The notes under the pieces: generated by a model
Seen by the model: only the letters and a program-made list of their open reading frames with translations
What the model was told of the DNA's origin: nothing
Databases searched by the model: none
Assembly: GCA_004431415.1 (NCBI GenBank)
Contig: QPMI01000082.1
Location: forward strand, 1-64,000
From: Cyanophora paradoxa
Lineage: Eukaryota > Glaucocystophyceae > Cyanophorales > Cyanophoraceae
Direction of reading: 5' to 3'
DNA: 64,000 nt
Made by a program: the position numbers and the translations under genes
In this document: positions 18,304-27,326 of the stretch, piece after piece
How the letters are laid out: the number at the start of each line of letters is the position of its first letter
Numbering within the stretch: the first letter of the stretch is position 1

Positions 18304-19446
18304 TTACAGCATCTCAAAATCAGAGTCATCATCGGAAACCAAGTCAATCGGTGCATCGGGCGCGGACTTAAGGGGAATGCGGGGAAGGGCCTGCGCTGCC
18401 TGCACTAAGTCCTGCCGCTCCTGCTCGCGCTGCGCCGCCAAGGCCGCTGCCGCCTCTGCCTCGCGCCGCTGCTGAGCCTCGACGCGCGCCCTAAGTTCCG
18501 CTGCCTCCTTCTTCTTGCGCTCGGCAATCTTGGCCAGCGTCATCTCGCGACGAAGAAGGCGCTCGTGACGCAACTTGCGCCGGAGTTCGGCCATTTCGCG
18601 CTTGGCGATGATGCGCTTCTCAATGGTCTTGACGTGCTGAGTCAGGCGCTCGGTGTAGTGTGACGTCACGCGAGAACGGGCAATGCCAGCGCCGATCTTC
18701 AAGTCTTTTTCGTGTTCCTTGGCGGGATTCTTGACTCGCTCGGAGTTGTCGGTGAATGACGTGGTCTCCATGAACTTCTTCTTGACGATTGACTTGGTCT
18801 TGATAATGCGGCGCTTGCGAGTCGGGTTTTCGTTGTCGCCTTCAGAGTCAGAAGACGACTCAGAGTCGTATGGAATCGGCACGTCAAAGTCGATGAAGTC
18901 GTTGATGTCAGACTCGGCGTCAGAGGCCTCGGACGTGGCGTCATCGGCGGGCTGAGGGGCGGGCTCGGCGACGGGCTGAGGGGCAGATGACGACGATGAC
19001 GGAGGGGGGTAATTCGTGAAGACTTGCGGGGGGTAGGCCCAGGCGAGCGTTTCGGCGGCAGACTCGGCGAAAAGCTTGGGGTCGCCCCAGCCAGTGGGAG
19101 TCTTGACCCAGCCGGGGACGGGGGGCACGTCGTCAGAGGGCTTGGGAGGGGGGGCCTTGGTGTTGCGCCAGTACGTGCCGGTCCACTCCCAGTCGGAATA
19201 AGGCCAGGCTGCAAAAAAATGGGAGAAATCAGCCAAAGTCGAGAGGGAAAATCAGAGGGGCTCACCGGGGGGGCCATCGGCCCAGGCCTTGTAGCAGGGG
19301 TGAAGTTTGGCGCCTTCTTCTTCTTCGAGGGGGTGTACGAATCTCCCCTCGACGACGGCCTCGACGGTTTCGTGGAAGGGTACGAGGTAGAGCTCGCCTT
19401 CGTACGTCTCGTACTTGTACCGGAGCAGCTGAGCGCGCCGTTGCAT
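18304..19446 (-). CDS. Unrecognised two-exon gene: acidic, coiled-coil protein
   Basis: Exon 1 begins near MQRRAQLLRYKYETYEGELY (19,446, possibly further upstream) and runs through YLVPFHETVEAVVEGRFVHP to KAWADGPP. A 57-bp intron (19,209-19,265, GTGAG...TTTTTTTGCAG) joins it in frame to WPYSDWEWTGTYWRNTK. Exon 2 continues with Pro-rich PPPKPSDDVPPVPGWVK, a Ser/Glu/Asp-rich acidic region (SDAESDINDFIDFD), a basic patch (NPTRKRRIIKTKSIVKKKF) and a long Arg/Glu/Ala coiled coil (18,380-18,620), ending DDDSDFEML at 18,304. The U-rich, GT-AG intron and lower GC content differ from nearby host genes. It lies between heptamer tracts, so it could be a mobile-element or captured gene. No domain is recognised. 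Confidence 0.55.
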
Positions 19447-20042
19447 GTCGGGGGTAGGCTGTTGTCCGGACTTGTGCAGATTGCGGGCGGCGACGAGGTC
19501 TATGTCGAGGGCGGGGATAAGGCTTGGGCATCTGCGCCAAAGGGAAAATCGTCAGGCAAAGGCAAAACGTGAGGTGACTGTGAGGGCGGACTTGCACGGA
19601 TTCGGAGAGGCAGAGTTTGCTTGGGCTGAGAGAGGCGGCGAACCCGTTTCAAGAGTGAGCCAAAATGGCGGCGGACCGCGGTTTTGTGGGTGATTTTTTT
19701 CGCGGTCTAGTTCGCAACGGAAAACGTTGCCAACTGGCCTGAAAAAAGCCAAATTTAGCGTTGGGCCGAAGGCAGAAAAAGGAGCCGGCCTGACGGAAAT
19801 CGCCCGAGTGCGTCCGCCGAAGGTCGAGTCTCGGATGGGGGTACACCCTCAGGGGGCCCCTGGTCCCTCACCCTGGTAGTACCCTCTCAAAGGGATTTTC
19901 GAAGCCGTACAATTCTTGGTAAGTCTCGTAGTCCGGGCTGTACCCCTCACAATCTGCGGGAGCCCCATTGAAAGCCTCCGTCTGTCCTCTCTCAATTCCC
20001 TGCGGAAAAGACTGCGGTCGCTTCGAGCTTCGCGCGTCACGC
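19447..20042. other. Segment between two border genes, no supported gene
   Basis: Contains possible upstream exon material of the spliced gene (minus strand, ending in TTTCCCTTTGGCGCAG just before ATGCCC at about 19,530). A minus-strand ORF of 66 codons at 19,552-19,752 carries no recognisable domain. Confidence 0.3.
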
Positions 20043-20336
20043 CAGCTGGGCGTGGTCTATGATTGTTAGGGTTGTCGTAGCCTGGCCCACCAGCCTCACG
20101 AAATTTTCGCGTACGGCCTCGGGGAGACTCTGGAAACGGCTCGTCGCGTGGAACTCAATCCATTCATTGAATCGACGCGGATATTGACGGATGACTTCAA
20201 GCACGCCCTGTGTGTTGGGCTCTGGTGTTATGTCGGGAATGTCATGTCCTGTGAGGTGCCAACGCCAGAACTCGCGCAGCCTTTCGAATGCCATCTGCAA
20301 CTCAAAGGGGAAATCGTAATAGAGATTGCCTGACAT
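20043..20336 (-). CDS. Small ORF with viral-type promoter
   Basis: Intact ORF of about 98 codons. It starts MSGNLYYDFPFELQMAFERL and continues EFWRWHLTGHDIPDITPEPN and QYPRRFNEWIEFHATSRFQS, ending IIDHAQLA. It is not recognised. Upstream on its strand is AAATTTTCGGACGGGG, 14 nt before the ATG, like the motif of the viral genes to the left. That suggests the virus-like element, or a related one, extends past 17.7 kb. The third heptamer tract lies about 60 bp upstream. Confidence 0.5.
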
Positions 20337-20394
20337 TTTTCTCCCCGTCCGAAAATTTCCCCGCTTTTGGGTCCAGACTCTGATTTTAACTCTT

Positions 20395-20450
20395 CCCAAG
20401 TCCCAAGTCCCAAGTCCCAAGTCCCAAGTCCCAAGTCCCAAGTCCCAAGT
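20395..20450 (-). repeat. Heptamer tract (AAGTCCC)n, about 8 units
   Basis: Third ACTTGGG tract, same orientation as the 18,185 tract. Inside it on the minus strand is AAGAGTTAAAATCAGAGTCTGG followed by ACCC, the diverged version of the shared flank. It marks a candidate right end of the element. Confidence 0.85.
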
Positions 20451-20983
20451 TTTCGATCGATTTCACGCGTGAAAACGGCACTTTTCGGCCTTTTCCGATT
20501 TTTCCTTTCTCGAGATCGCATTAATGCCCTCGATCTCGAAATCGCGATCGAAAATGGTCGCGATCGTGAGAAAGTCGCGATCACCAGGGTCGCGATCGGC
20601 TCGTGATCGCCGCGATCGCCAGCCTCGGAGGGGGTACCCCACAGCTGTTGCGGCGGTTATAAGAACCTCCGCAATCCAAGCGTCACTTCCGAGTCTCGAG
20701 CTCTCGGAGTTGACTTTTCGCGTTTGGCCCATTGATGGCCCTCCTATATAGATGCATGCGGATGATCAAGCTCCCGTCGACGTCGACGTCTCGTTACGTA
20801 TACGACGCATGATCAAGTTCCCGTCTCGTTACCGTAGTACAATTAGGCAGATTTCGATTTCCTGCAGACCTAGCTAAATTAAAGCTAGCGAGCCGTGTTT
20901 GTCAAAAGTGCAGATCTAGATTTGTCTTATCCGATTATAATTTAAAGAATACATCCAACCTGTAGCTACCCCCCGACCCCCGA
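20451..20983. repeat. Intergenic segment with a CGCGATCG cluster
   Basis: About ten GATCGCGATCG-type palindromic words lie at 20,450-20,625 (for example AAATCGCGATCGAAAATGG, GTCGCGATCGTG, GTCGCGATCGGC). To the right are a TATATAGA at about 20,746 and ACGTCGACGTCGACG-like palindromes (20,775-20,800). No gene is supported. Confidence 0.5.
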
Positions 20984-21889
20984 TCATCTCCTACGCCCCC
21001 GGCGGGGGTCAAGACCCGGCCGCTGTGGGTCGGCCTGCTGTGCCGACCCTCCGATCTCGCGCCTGCAGACAGGGCAAGTTCGGTTGGCGTCGAACCACTG
21101 CGATATGCAGGCCTCGCTGCGGGGGCGGCAGGGTCGGATGAGGCGCGGTACAGGGCCGGGCCGGGCCCCCAGCGGGCGCGCGGGGGGCGCACTGGTAGAT
21201 GTGGTCGCAGGGAAGCTTCATGACGCGCAAGCCAGCCGCCATCCGATCCTTGCACACCTGCGCGCGCTGAGAGCTAGCGGCCGGGCGCGCAGCGCGCGGG
21301 CTCGCCTGGCACTCCTGCGATGACTCGGCGCTCGTAGCGGCGTAGACCGGGAGCCTGGCGCGCTCAGCCTGGCTCACGCCCCGCCGCACGTTCGCCTCAT
21401 CGAGACGGAGCAGCTCCTCGTACGACATCCCCGGCGTCGTCGGCCGCCCTGCGCGTATGGGTCGGGGCCGCAAGACGGACGCAGGGGCCGGCCGCACCGC
21501 CAAAGTGAATTCCGAGGCCGCCGAGAGACGAAAGAATCCTCTCCATGTCAGAGATGAGGCCGGCTGTTTCAATCCCCGATGCTGGTTCCCTCACCCGCGC
21601 CACATGAGGCGAACGCACTGCCCCGGATAGGAGCTCGAGTAAGCGGAGCAGGGCCCAAACCGCAGGCGGGGCAGCACCGGCATGGCGGGAATGGGCGGCT
21701 GGATGATTTGAGAGAGAGGGGAGAGCTGGAAGCGTGGGATGCGTTGATGGAGACGGCGCGCTGCGCGATGGAAGGCTTAGAGCGGGCGCCGAGGCCACTC
21801 TTGAAGAGCGCGGCGTACAGGGAGAACGAGGTCGTGCCGTGCACGTGCTCTTGGAGTTCGTTGAAGCTCATATTCAAGAAATCGTCCAT
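20984..21889 (-). CDS. RING-H2 finger protein (probable E3 ubiquitin ligase)
   Basis: Starts MDDFLNMSFNELQEHVHGTT at 21,889. After frame-changing introns it reads MSYEELLRLDEANVRRGVSQ, then ERARLPVYAATSAES. The RING parts are CQVCKDRM, VMKLPCDHIY and, after an intron of about 60 bp ending in CCCCCGCAG, EACISQWFDANRTCPVCRRE. The protein ends GRRR with stop at 20,984-20,986. The spacing CxxC...CxH...CIxxW...CPxCR is that of RING-H2 ligases of the BIG BROTHER / RNF class, which accept E2-ubiquitin. A TATATATAA lies only about 20 bp upstream of the ATG. The substrate is unknown. Confidence 0.75.
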
Positions 21890-21959
21890 ACTCCTACGGC
21901 CGACTCCGATTATATATAACAATAGCGCAGGCGAGAATATGATTATACGTGCCTGAATG

Positions 21960-22528
21960 CAGAACCGCCGAAGCTGCTACTTCGCGGCGCCGCGGGCCGG
22001 CCGCTGCTGCTCGCGCCTCCTGCAGGCTCGTACGATGACGTTCGCAATATCCTTTCCGGCGAGCGATGCATGGCCTGTAGGCGGCTGGCCGGGCCGGCGC
22101 TGGGCGGGCCGGGGCGAAGCTTCTAGCTCACTTTTTTTGAAGGAGGGGTACCGATCTCGCAATCGAGTCCAGGCCGATGGCCAGGCGCCGGCGCGCGCAC
22201 CGACAGGCCGGCGCCGCGGTACCGTCGCCGAGTTGGATCCCGGACCGCCGCGGCTTCTGAGTCTAGCGCTATAGCTCACTCTTTTCTGCAGGAGGGCTAC
22301 CGAACTGCAGGCTTGAGGCCACGCGGTACCGGTACGTTTACGTACGTATACTAGTATACGTATACGGTGCGCATATGCATGCGCATATGCATGCGCATAT
22401 GCACGAACATGCGCTACTGCTGCTGATGCGACGCGGCGCATGAGATTGCGCACGCGGCCGCGCGCGCGCGGTCGACGTCGTGCGCGTGCGAAGTCCAATT
22501 CAATTAAGATTAATGATTCGAGGCTTAA
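21960..22528. repeat. Intergenic palindrome-rich segment
   Basis: Contains GGAGGGGTACCGATCT and GGAGGGCTACCGAACT-type paired short repeats (22,140 and 22,290), GTATACTAGTATACGTATAC (22,345) and an alternating run of GCGCATATGCAT units (22,370-22,405). No gene is supported. Confidence 0.45.
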
Positions 22529-23699
22529 TTAGTGGCCTCGCGATCGGCCAGGGGGCACATCGGAGCTCGTAAGAGCGAGCCCGGTCCCGGCGAGGTCGTA
22601 AGAGCGAGCTCGAGGGTTCGAGAGGTTGGGGAAAAGTGACGGCCCGCGGCCGCGGTGCGGGGTTTGTGAGTCACGATACCGATTGCGAGGACCGGGTGAG
22701 GATGAATATGGAGCCCTGCGCCGGCAAGCGTGTGATAATCGGTGTGGTGCTACGGAGGGGGTTGGGCGCCATAGGATCTTAATAAAAAAGCGCGGGCGGG
22801 ACGTCGACAGGGCGGGGCGGATGCGAGCCTTGTCCCCGCGCCCGATACGCATCTCAGGATCGAGGAACGTAGTGTCGAGCCAGCCTTCGGGGCGGTTCAG
22901 GAGGGGCAGGCGGAGCTCGAAGGGGAGGCATGGGAGCTTGAGGACCGCCGCCTCGAATATGACCCCCACGCGCCGCTCCGAGAGCACCGCGAAGCGCGCG
23001 TCGATTGCAAAGTAGGGAGGGGTCCCAGCCGACCCCCCCGCCCCGAAGGCGAGCTCCACCTTGTTCTGCACCCGGCCTTGCGCCACATCGATCGCCTGGA
23101 AGGCCCGTCCCGTCCTGACGAATTTCTCCCTCTGCATCGCTGTGTCAGCCAGTCACCTTGAGCTCGGCCGTCTGGACGCCGGCCGCGGCTGGTGACGCGT
23201 GCGGCGCACGGCGCTGCAGCTGGCCCGCCGCGCGCGCGCAGCCGCTCCGCGGCATACCGCAGCACCAGTGCGGGGCGGGAAATCACCTTGACCGGGTCAC
23301 TCGCCGAGGCTGGCGAAGTCTCCAGTACTTTCTGGCCCAGCGGCCGCTGCGGCCGCTCCTCCCCGCTCGCGCTCCAAGAGTCGCGCCCGCCGTCCAGAAG
23401 CGCGGGACCCGTGTAGATTAAGTCCCACAGCCCGTCCAGGAGCTCCGCTCCTTCCTTTGTTGGCCTGCAGTCGGATTGTGCTTACTAGTACGCGTATTTG
23501 CCGCGCTGCACGCGGCCAGCATACCGTGGCGTAGGATTCGACCCCTCAAGCCTGTCCACAAGAAATTGGATTTCTCGCCTTTCAGCAGGCGAGACGCGCT
23601 TGCCGCGCTCTGTCGACGAAGCGATATGGATGAGCCGCTGCTTGTCCACCGGCGACGCTGACTGCGCTCCAGCGCGTGCTACGAGTGGGGCTGCGAACA
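22529..23699 (-). CDS. Plastid-lipid-associated protein (PAP/fibrillin family)
   Basis: These proteins coat plastid lipid bodies and thylakoid margins. Exon 1 (23,699 to about 23,520) reads MFAAPLVARAGAQSASPVDK, then IASSTERGKRVSPAERREIQ and FLVDRLEGSNPTP, the N-terminal fibrillin helix. Exon 2 (about 23,450-23,300) has ELLDGLWDLIYTGPALL, the typical W-L-Y-T strand. Exon 3 (about 23,140-22,810) has GRAFQAIDVAQGRVQNKVEL, RFAVLSERRVGVIFEAAVLK and PEGWLDTTFLDPEMRIGRGD, the diagnostic C-terminal strands. The reading frame continues to a stop at 22,529, but the family usually ends soon after IGRGDKG, so the last 80 codons are doubtful. The true start may lie further upstream, and a targeting peptide is not evident. 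Confidence 0.8.
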
Positions 23700-23789
23700 T
23701 TGCTGGAGCGGGACGTGTGCTGCAGTGCCCGCGTTTAGCGGCACCGCCTTCGCCAGCCGGAATCGGACCCGCGGGTCGAAAAAGAGGCT

Positions 23790-23884
23790 GCGAGGACCAG
23801 CGAGGATCTGCAACAACCAGCGGGGACCTGCGAGGGCAGCGAGGACCTGCGAGGACGCAGCGAGGACCTGCGAGGTCGGTGGAG
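23790..23884 (+). repeat. GAGGACCTGCGAG minisatellite
   Basis: Five or six imperfect 17-22-bp units of GCGAGGACCTGCGAGG between the divergent PAP/fibrillin and F-box genes. Confidence 0.65.
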
Positions 23885-24062
23885 GGGTACACTCGCTTTT
23901 TAGTGCGAAGCGGTCAGCTTCCTAGCCGAGCTTCCGGCATCGTGAGCCCCGCGGAGGGGTCGTAACGTCGTAGAGTGTCCTTTTTTCTGCTTAAGCACCC
24001 GCTTGCGAGCCCTTCACAATCGCCGGCGAGAATCGCCGCGGCCGGACCTGCCCCAAGACAAG

Positions 24063-25655
24063 ATGCATCTACCTGAACCCGAACCCGTCTCGATCTCTTC
24101 GCTGCCCTCGGAACTGCTGCTGCACGTCTTCTCGTTTCTCGACACCCAGGCCTTCGGGCGGTGTTGCTGTGTCTGCAAGCAATGGAAGGGTTTGGCACTG
24201 GAGTCGAATTTCTGGGAGATCCAGTGCAGGAAGGCGCGCCAGGCCATCTCCTCTGCTGGCCTCGTATCTCTGAACACGGCTGCAGATATGGGCGGACTGC
24301 AGTCCAGCTGCTCTCAAAGCCCACAACGGCAGCTGGAGAGACATGCTTGGCCGCCGCCCCCGCCTGTCTCGCGTTGGGTGCGTCACCCTCAGCTTTTGTG
24401 GGTCGTTGGGGCAGTGGCCGACAAGCCGCCCTGCAGCTATGCGACCGACCGAGGTCGCCGAGACGAGAACAAAGACAGCTACCAGGTTATGGAGTTCCAC
24501 GGTGTCTTTGGCATATTCCACGGTCATGGGGACTACGGCGCCATCGCCTCGGAGTTCGTAGCTCAGAAGCTGCCGATCTACCTCCAAAACGAGCCTGAGC
24601 TCACTGCCCCAGGTTCGCGGACTGGCCCCTTCCTGCGAATGCGTTGACGCGGCTAACGTTGCTCTGCCCCCCAGGCGACCTCGAGAAGGCGGTCATCCAA
24701 GCTTTTCGCGGCGTCGAGGCCGAATTCTCGCGACGCCCGAAGGCAGAGACGGACACCAGTGGCACGTCAGCCCTGGCGGTGGTGTTCCGGGACCGCGAGG
24801 TCGTCATCGCGAACGTCGGCGGCTCGGAAGCCGTCCTCGGCCGGGCGCGCCCTCCTAACGCGAGTGCCGCGACTGGCAACAGTGGAGGGGCCGCGGGCAG
24901 TAGCGTTACGGGCGGCGGGAGCAGCGCCGCGGCTGCGAGTGGTAGCAGCAAGGCGGCGGAGATGGTCTACGAGACCGTGCAACTTTCGCACTCGCACCTC
25001 ACCTATGTCCGCCCCGACGAGCGCGAGCGGTTCGATGAGTTTTCATGTATCCGCGGTCTTGAGTTGTTTGACCGCTTTCCTGTCGCAGTGTGCGCCAGGC
25101 GGGCGGGCGAGTGGAGAACGACTACGTTCACCCGATGTACAGCGCAGGCTACGGTCTCGTGCTCACGCGCTCCATTGGTGATGAGATCCTGAAGCCTTGG
25201 GGGGTCACTGCGGAGCCTGAGGTGCGGCTCGGCGCTGCCCGGGTGCGCGGGCGGGGCGCGGGGTCGGTGCTGAGGGCACGGGGCGGGCAGCTGTGGCGGC
25301 ACACGTGGAAGGCGGAGGACAAGTTCATCATCATGGCGACGCGGGAGCTCTGGAAGTTCGTCTTCGCGACGGACGCGGTGGATATCGTGCGGCGCTCGCG
25401 GCACCCGAAGGAGGCGGCGGAGGCCCTTGTGCGCGAGGCCCGCGGGCTCGGCGCCCCCGGCAACATCACCGCCATCGTCATCGAGCCCTACTCTCCCGCC
25501 TCGATGGTCGCCCGCGCCTCTCGCGCCCCGCCTCGCCCCTCTCACGCGCGCCGCAGTGCGCCGCCCGCGAGGCCCGCGAGCTCCCCACGGCGCGGGAAGC
25601 GCGAGATCTTAGCACTGCTCGCAAGTCGGCGGCGGGTCCGAGCACCCAATGCTGA
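24063..25655 (+). CDS. F-box protein fused to a PP2C-like pseudophosphatase
   Basis: Starts MHLPEPEPVSISSLPSELLL. The F-box (about residues 12-55) reads LPSELLLHVFSFLDTQAFGR and WKGLALESNFWEIQC, so it should bind Skp1. A PP2C fold follows, split by introns: GRRDENKDSYQV, GVFGIFHGHGDYGA, DTSGTSALAVVFRD, VVIANVGGSEAVLGR, GYGLVLTRSIGDEILKPWGV, FIIMATRELWKFV and GAPGNITAIVIEP. The metal-binding aspartates are replaced: GVFDGHGG is GIFHGHGD, SDGLWD is TRELWK, and DNITVIVV is GNITAIVI. It should therefore not be catalytic. The final exon gives CAAREARELPTAREARDLS and stops at 25,655. One intron ends at the CTAACGTTGCTC branch-site region near 24,650. A substrate adaptor role in an SCF complex is plausible. 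Confidence 0.8.
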
Positions 25656-25971
25656 ATCGTGCTTCATCTCTATCGCTGCATCCGATTTCCCACCGGCCCA
25701 ACGTTCACTCCCTCCTGGGCAGCCCTCTCCCTTTCTGTCGATCTGCCCGTCTCTCTCCTTTTCTCTTACATTCTTTTCTGCACCCTGCTGTCTCCTCTTC
25801 CGTCCCTTATCGCGCGTTTCCCTCGCACGCGTTCGTTCGGCATCAAGTAGTTGTACTCTCTGGTATGAATATCCTCGTATATAGTCCGCCTACGTTTAGA
25901 TTGTGCGCGTAGTTCTGTAGGTGCCCCAAACCAATTCTTGCCTACTAGGCTATGGATCCAGACGTCGACCT

Positions 25972-26002
<31 letters not shown>

Positions 26003-26097
26003 GTTCGCTGCCGAGCCTCGCCGGCGCCGCGGCCGCGCCTGGCCTCAAAAGCGTGGAAGTGTTAAGCGCTTATAATTAGCCGGCAGTCGGCGTCTAC
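25656..26097. other. Intergenic segment with poly(G)
   Basis: Holds a pyrimidine-rich 3' region (25,690-25,850), one GCCTACTAGGC palindrome (25,941) and a run of 30 G (25,972-26,001). No gene is supported. Confidence 0.5.
25972..26001 (+). repeat. Poly(G) tract, 30 bases
   Basis: Uninterrupted G run about 100 bp before the start of the pallidin-like gene. Confidence 0.9.
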
Positions 26098-26549
26098 ATG
26101 GCGAACTCTGCTGGCCCGTCGTCGGCAGCGGAGTTGCTGTCAGAAGGATTCCTCGCGAACTACACTCCAGTGCTCGACACCGTTGAGCGGCAGCTGCATG
26201 AAGTAATGTGCGCAGCGCCATGCGGATAGCGCTGCCCGCTTGCCGTGTTTGACGCAGCGACAGGGAGAGCCAACGCAAGCTCCTTGCCGAGTTCCAGGAG
26301 GAGAACACGAGGCCGATTCCCATTCACGTCTTGCAACAAATACACGAATCGGTCCGCACCGCGCGCTCCGGGAGTTCGATGCAGCGCGCTGACCGCATGC
26401 AGGTGGCGGCGACGTGGACCTACTCGCGCAAGATCGCCGCGCTGCGCGAGGAGATGATGCGGGCGCAGGAGCGCGCAGACATTCTGATGAGGCGCACGGT
26501 GAAACTTCGGAGGCGCGCGGCAGAAGCGGCGGCGAACCCCGCCAGCTGA
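26098..26549 (+). CDS. Pallidin (BLOC-1 subunit 6)-like coiled-coil protein
   Basis: Three exons. Exon 1 reads MANSAGPSSAAELLSEGFLA, then NYTPVLDTVERQLHE, and ends at a GTAATG donor (about 26,203). Exon 2 begins after TTTGACGCAG (26,259) and gives RESQRKLLAEFQEENTRP, then HVLQQIHESVRT. Exon 3 follows CTGACCGCATGCAG (26,402) and gives YSRKIAALREEMMRAQERAD and ILMRRTVKLRRRAAEAA. Pattern and length (about 115 residues) match pallidin: an N-terminal (E)GLLSHYLPDL-like helix and a C-terminal KLxxIRKEMLxLxEKTxKLKKRA-like helix. BLOC-1 acts in endosome and lysosome-related organelle traffic. Coiled-coil similarity alone can mislead, so confidence is moderate. Confidence 0.55.
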
Positions 26550-27326
26550 TGCTCTCGTTCTCATTCTCTGTACGTGCAATGCAGTCCTGGAGAACGTTTG
26601 CCCCTCAATCGGGTCCGCGCGCTGCTAGGACTACCGTAGTACAGGCGCCGCTTTTTCCTCGGGGGCGGGGCTGCCGAGGACCCGGACGTCTCCGGCGCAG
26701 GGCTTGAGCCGGGCGAGCTGATCCCGGCTAACGGCTTGCTATATATATGCCATGATGGCCAACGCGTACGCGTACGGCTGCAATCGACCCGACGGCCGGC
26801 TAGCAATGCCACTCATGATCAGCGACTTTTGCTCGTACAACGTTAACGGTACTCGCCGAGTCGGCCCAGTACTGCGCATGCGCACTGCGGCATGCCGGGC
26901 CGCATGCGCAGTGCATGTGCGCATGCCGCCCGGCGAGCCTCGGAGCTCGAGTCGCCTGCCACGGTCACCGGTTGCATGCGCATGCGCACTGCCGCAGTGC
27001 AGCTGCAGCGCTAGCTGGTGCACGTACAGCGCTAGCGCAGCCGCCGAGCTCGCGGATCAAGAGTTCCTAATTACAACTATACACATATGAACGGTAAATC
27101 TCAAGCGTCAGGCTATGACTGCGCCTGCGCGTCGCGTATGCTAATTTTCGACAACGCCTTTCATCTTACGAAAAATATTCAAGTACAACGCGAGGTCCAA
27201 AAGTAAACAGGTCTAGATCTATCGGGATCGCGAGATTCTGCACGTTATGGCCTGTGCTTCGAGCCAGGTACCAATTGCAACCTTTCGACCAGTTTAATAG
27301 ACCGATGATCTTGATTTAGAACGAAG
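26550..27326. repeat. Intergenic palindromic segment
   Basis: Rich in GCGCATGC / GCATGCGC / GCAGTGC palindromic words (26,870-27,020). It also holds a TATATATATG (26,741), the word ATGATCAGCGACTT (26,814, also near 46,098 and in variant form near 46,241) and an AT-richer right third. No gene is supported. Confidence 0.5.

Larger units (their letters stand above)
1..20460. mobile_element. Endogenous DNA-virus-like element (polinton-like virus / virophage / giant-virus relative), right part
   Basis: The stretch is intronless and densely packed and holds virus hallmark genes: A32-type packaging ATPase, TFIIB-type zinc-ribbon protein, S74-terminated fibre, FN3/glycine-rich surface proteins and an HNH nuclease. 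A shared T-rich motif sits just before most ATGs. Coding strand is mostly plus, with minus-strand genes at 2.4-2.9, 13.6-15.75 and 17.3-17.65 kb. The left end lies outside the window. The right end is either at the first ACTTGGG tract (17,678) or after the third (20,450), because an ORF at 20,043-20,336 still has the viral-type upstream motif. Assignment to polinton-like viruses rather than a larger nucleocytoplasmic virus is inference from gene size and content. No major capsid protein, polymerase or integrase is recognisable here. Confidence 0.72.

Noticed and set aside
17678-20450. CRISPR array
   Set aside because: The repeats are contiguous 7-mers without spacers, and the host is a eukaryote.
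25090-25884. Extension of the F-box/PP2C protein to 25,884
   Set aside because: After IVIEPYSP the frame becomes Pro/Ser/Phe-rich; an acceptor (CGCGCCGCAG, about 25,556) leads to a better charged exon ending at 25,655.
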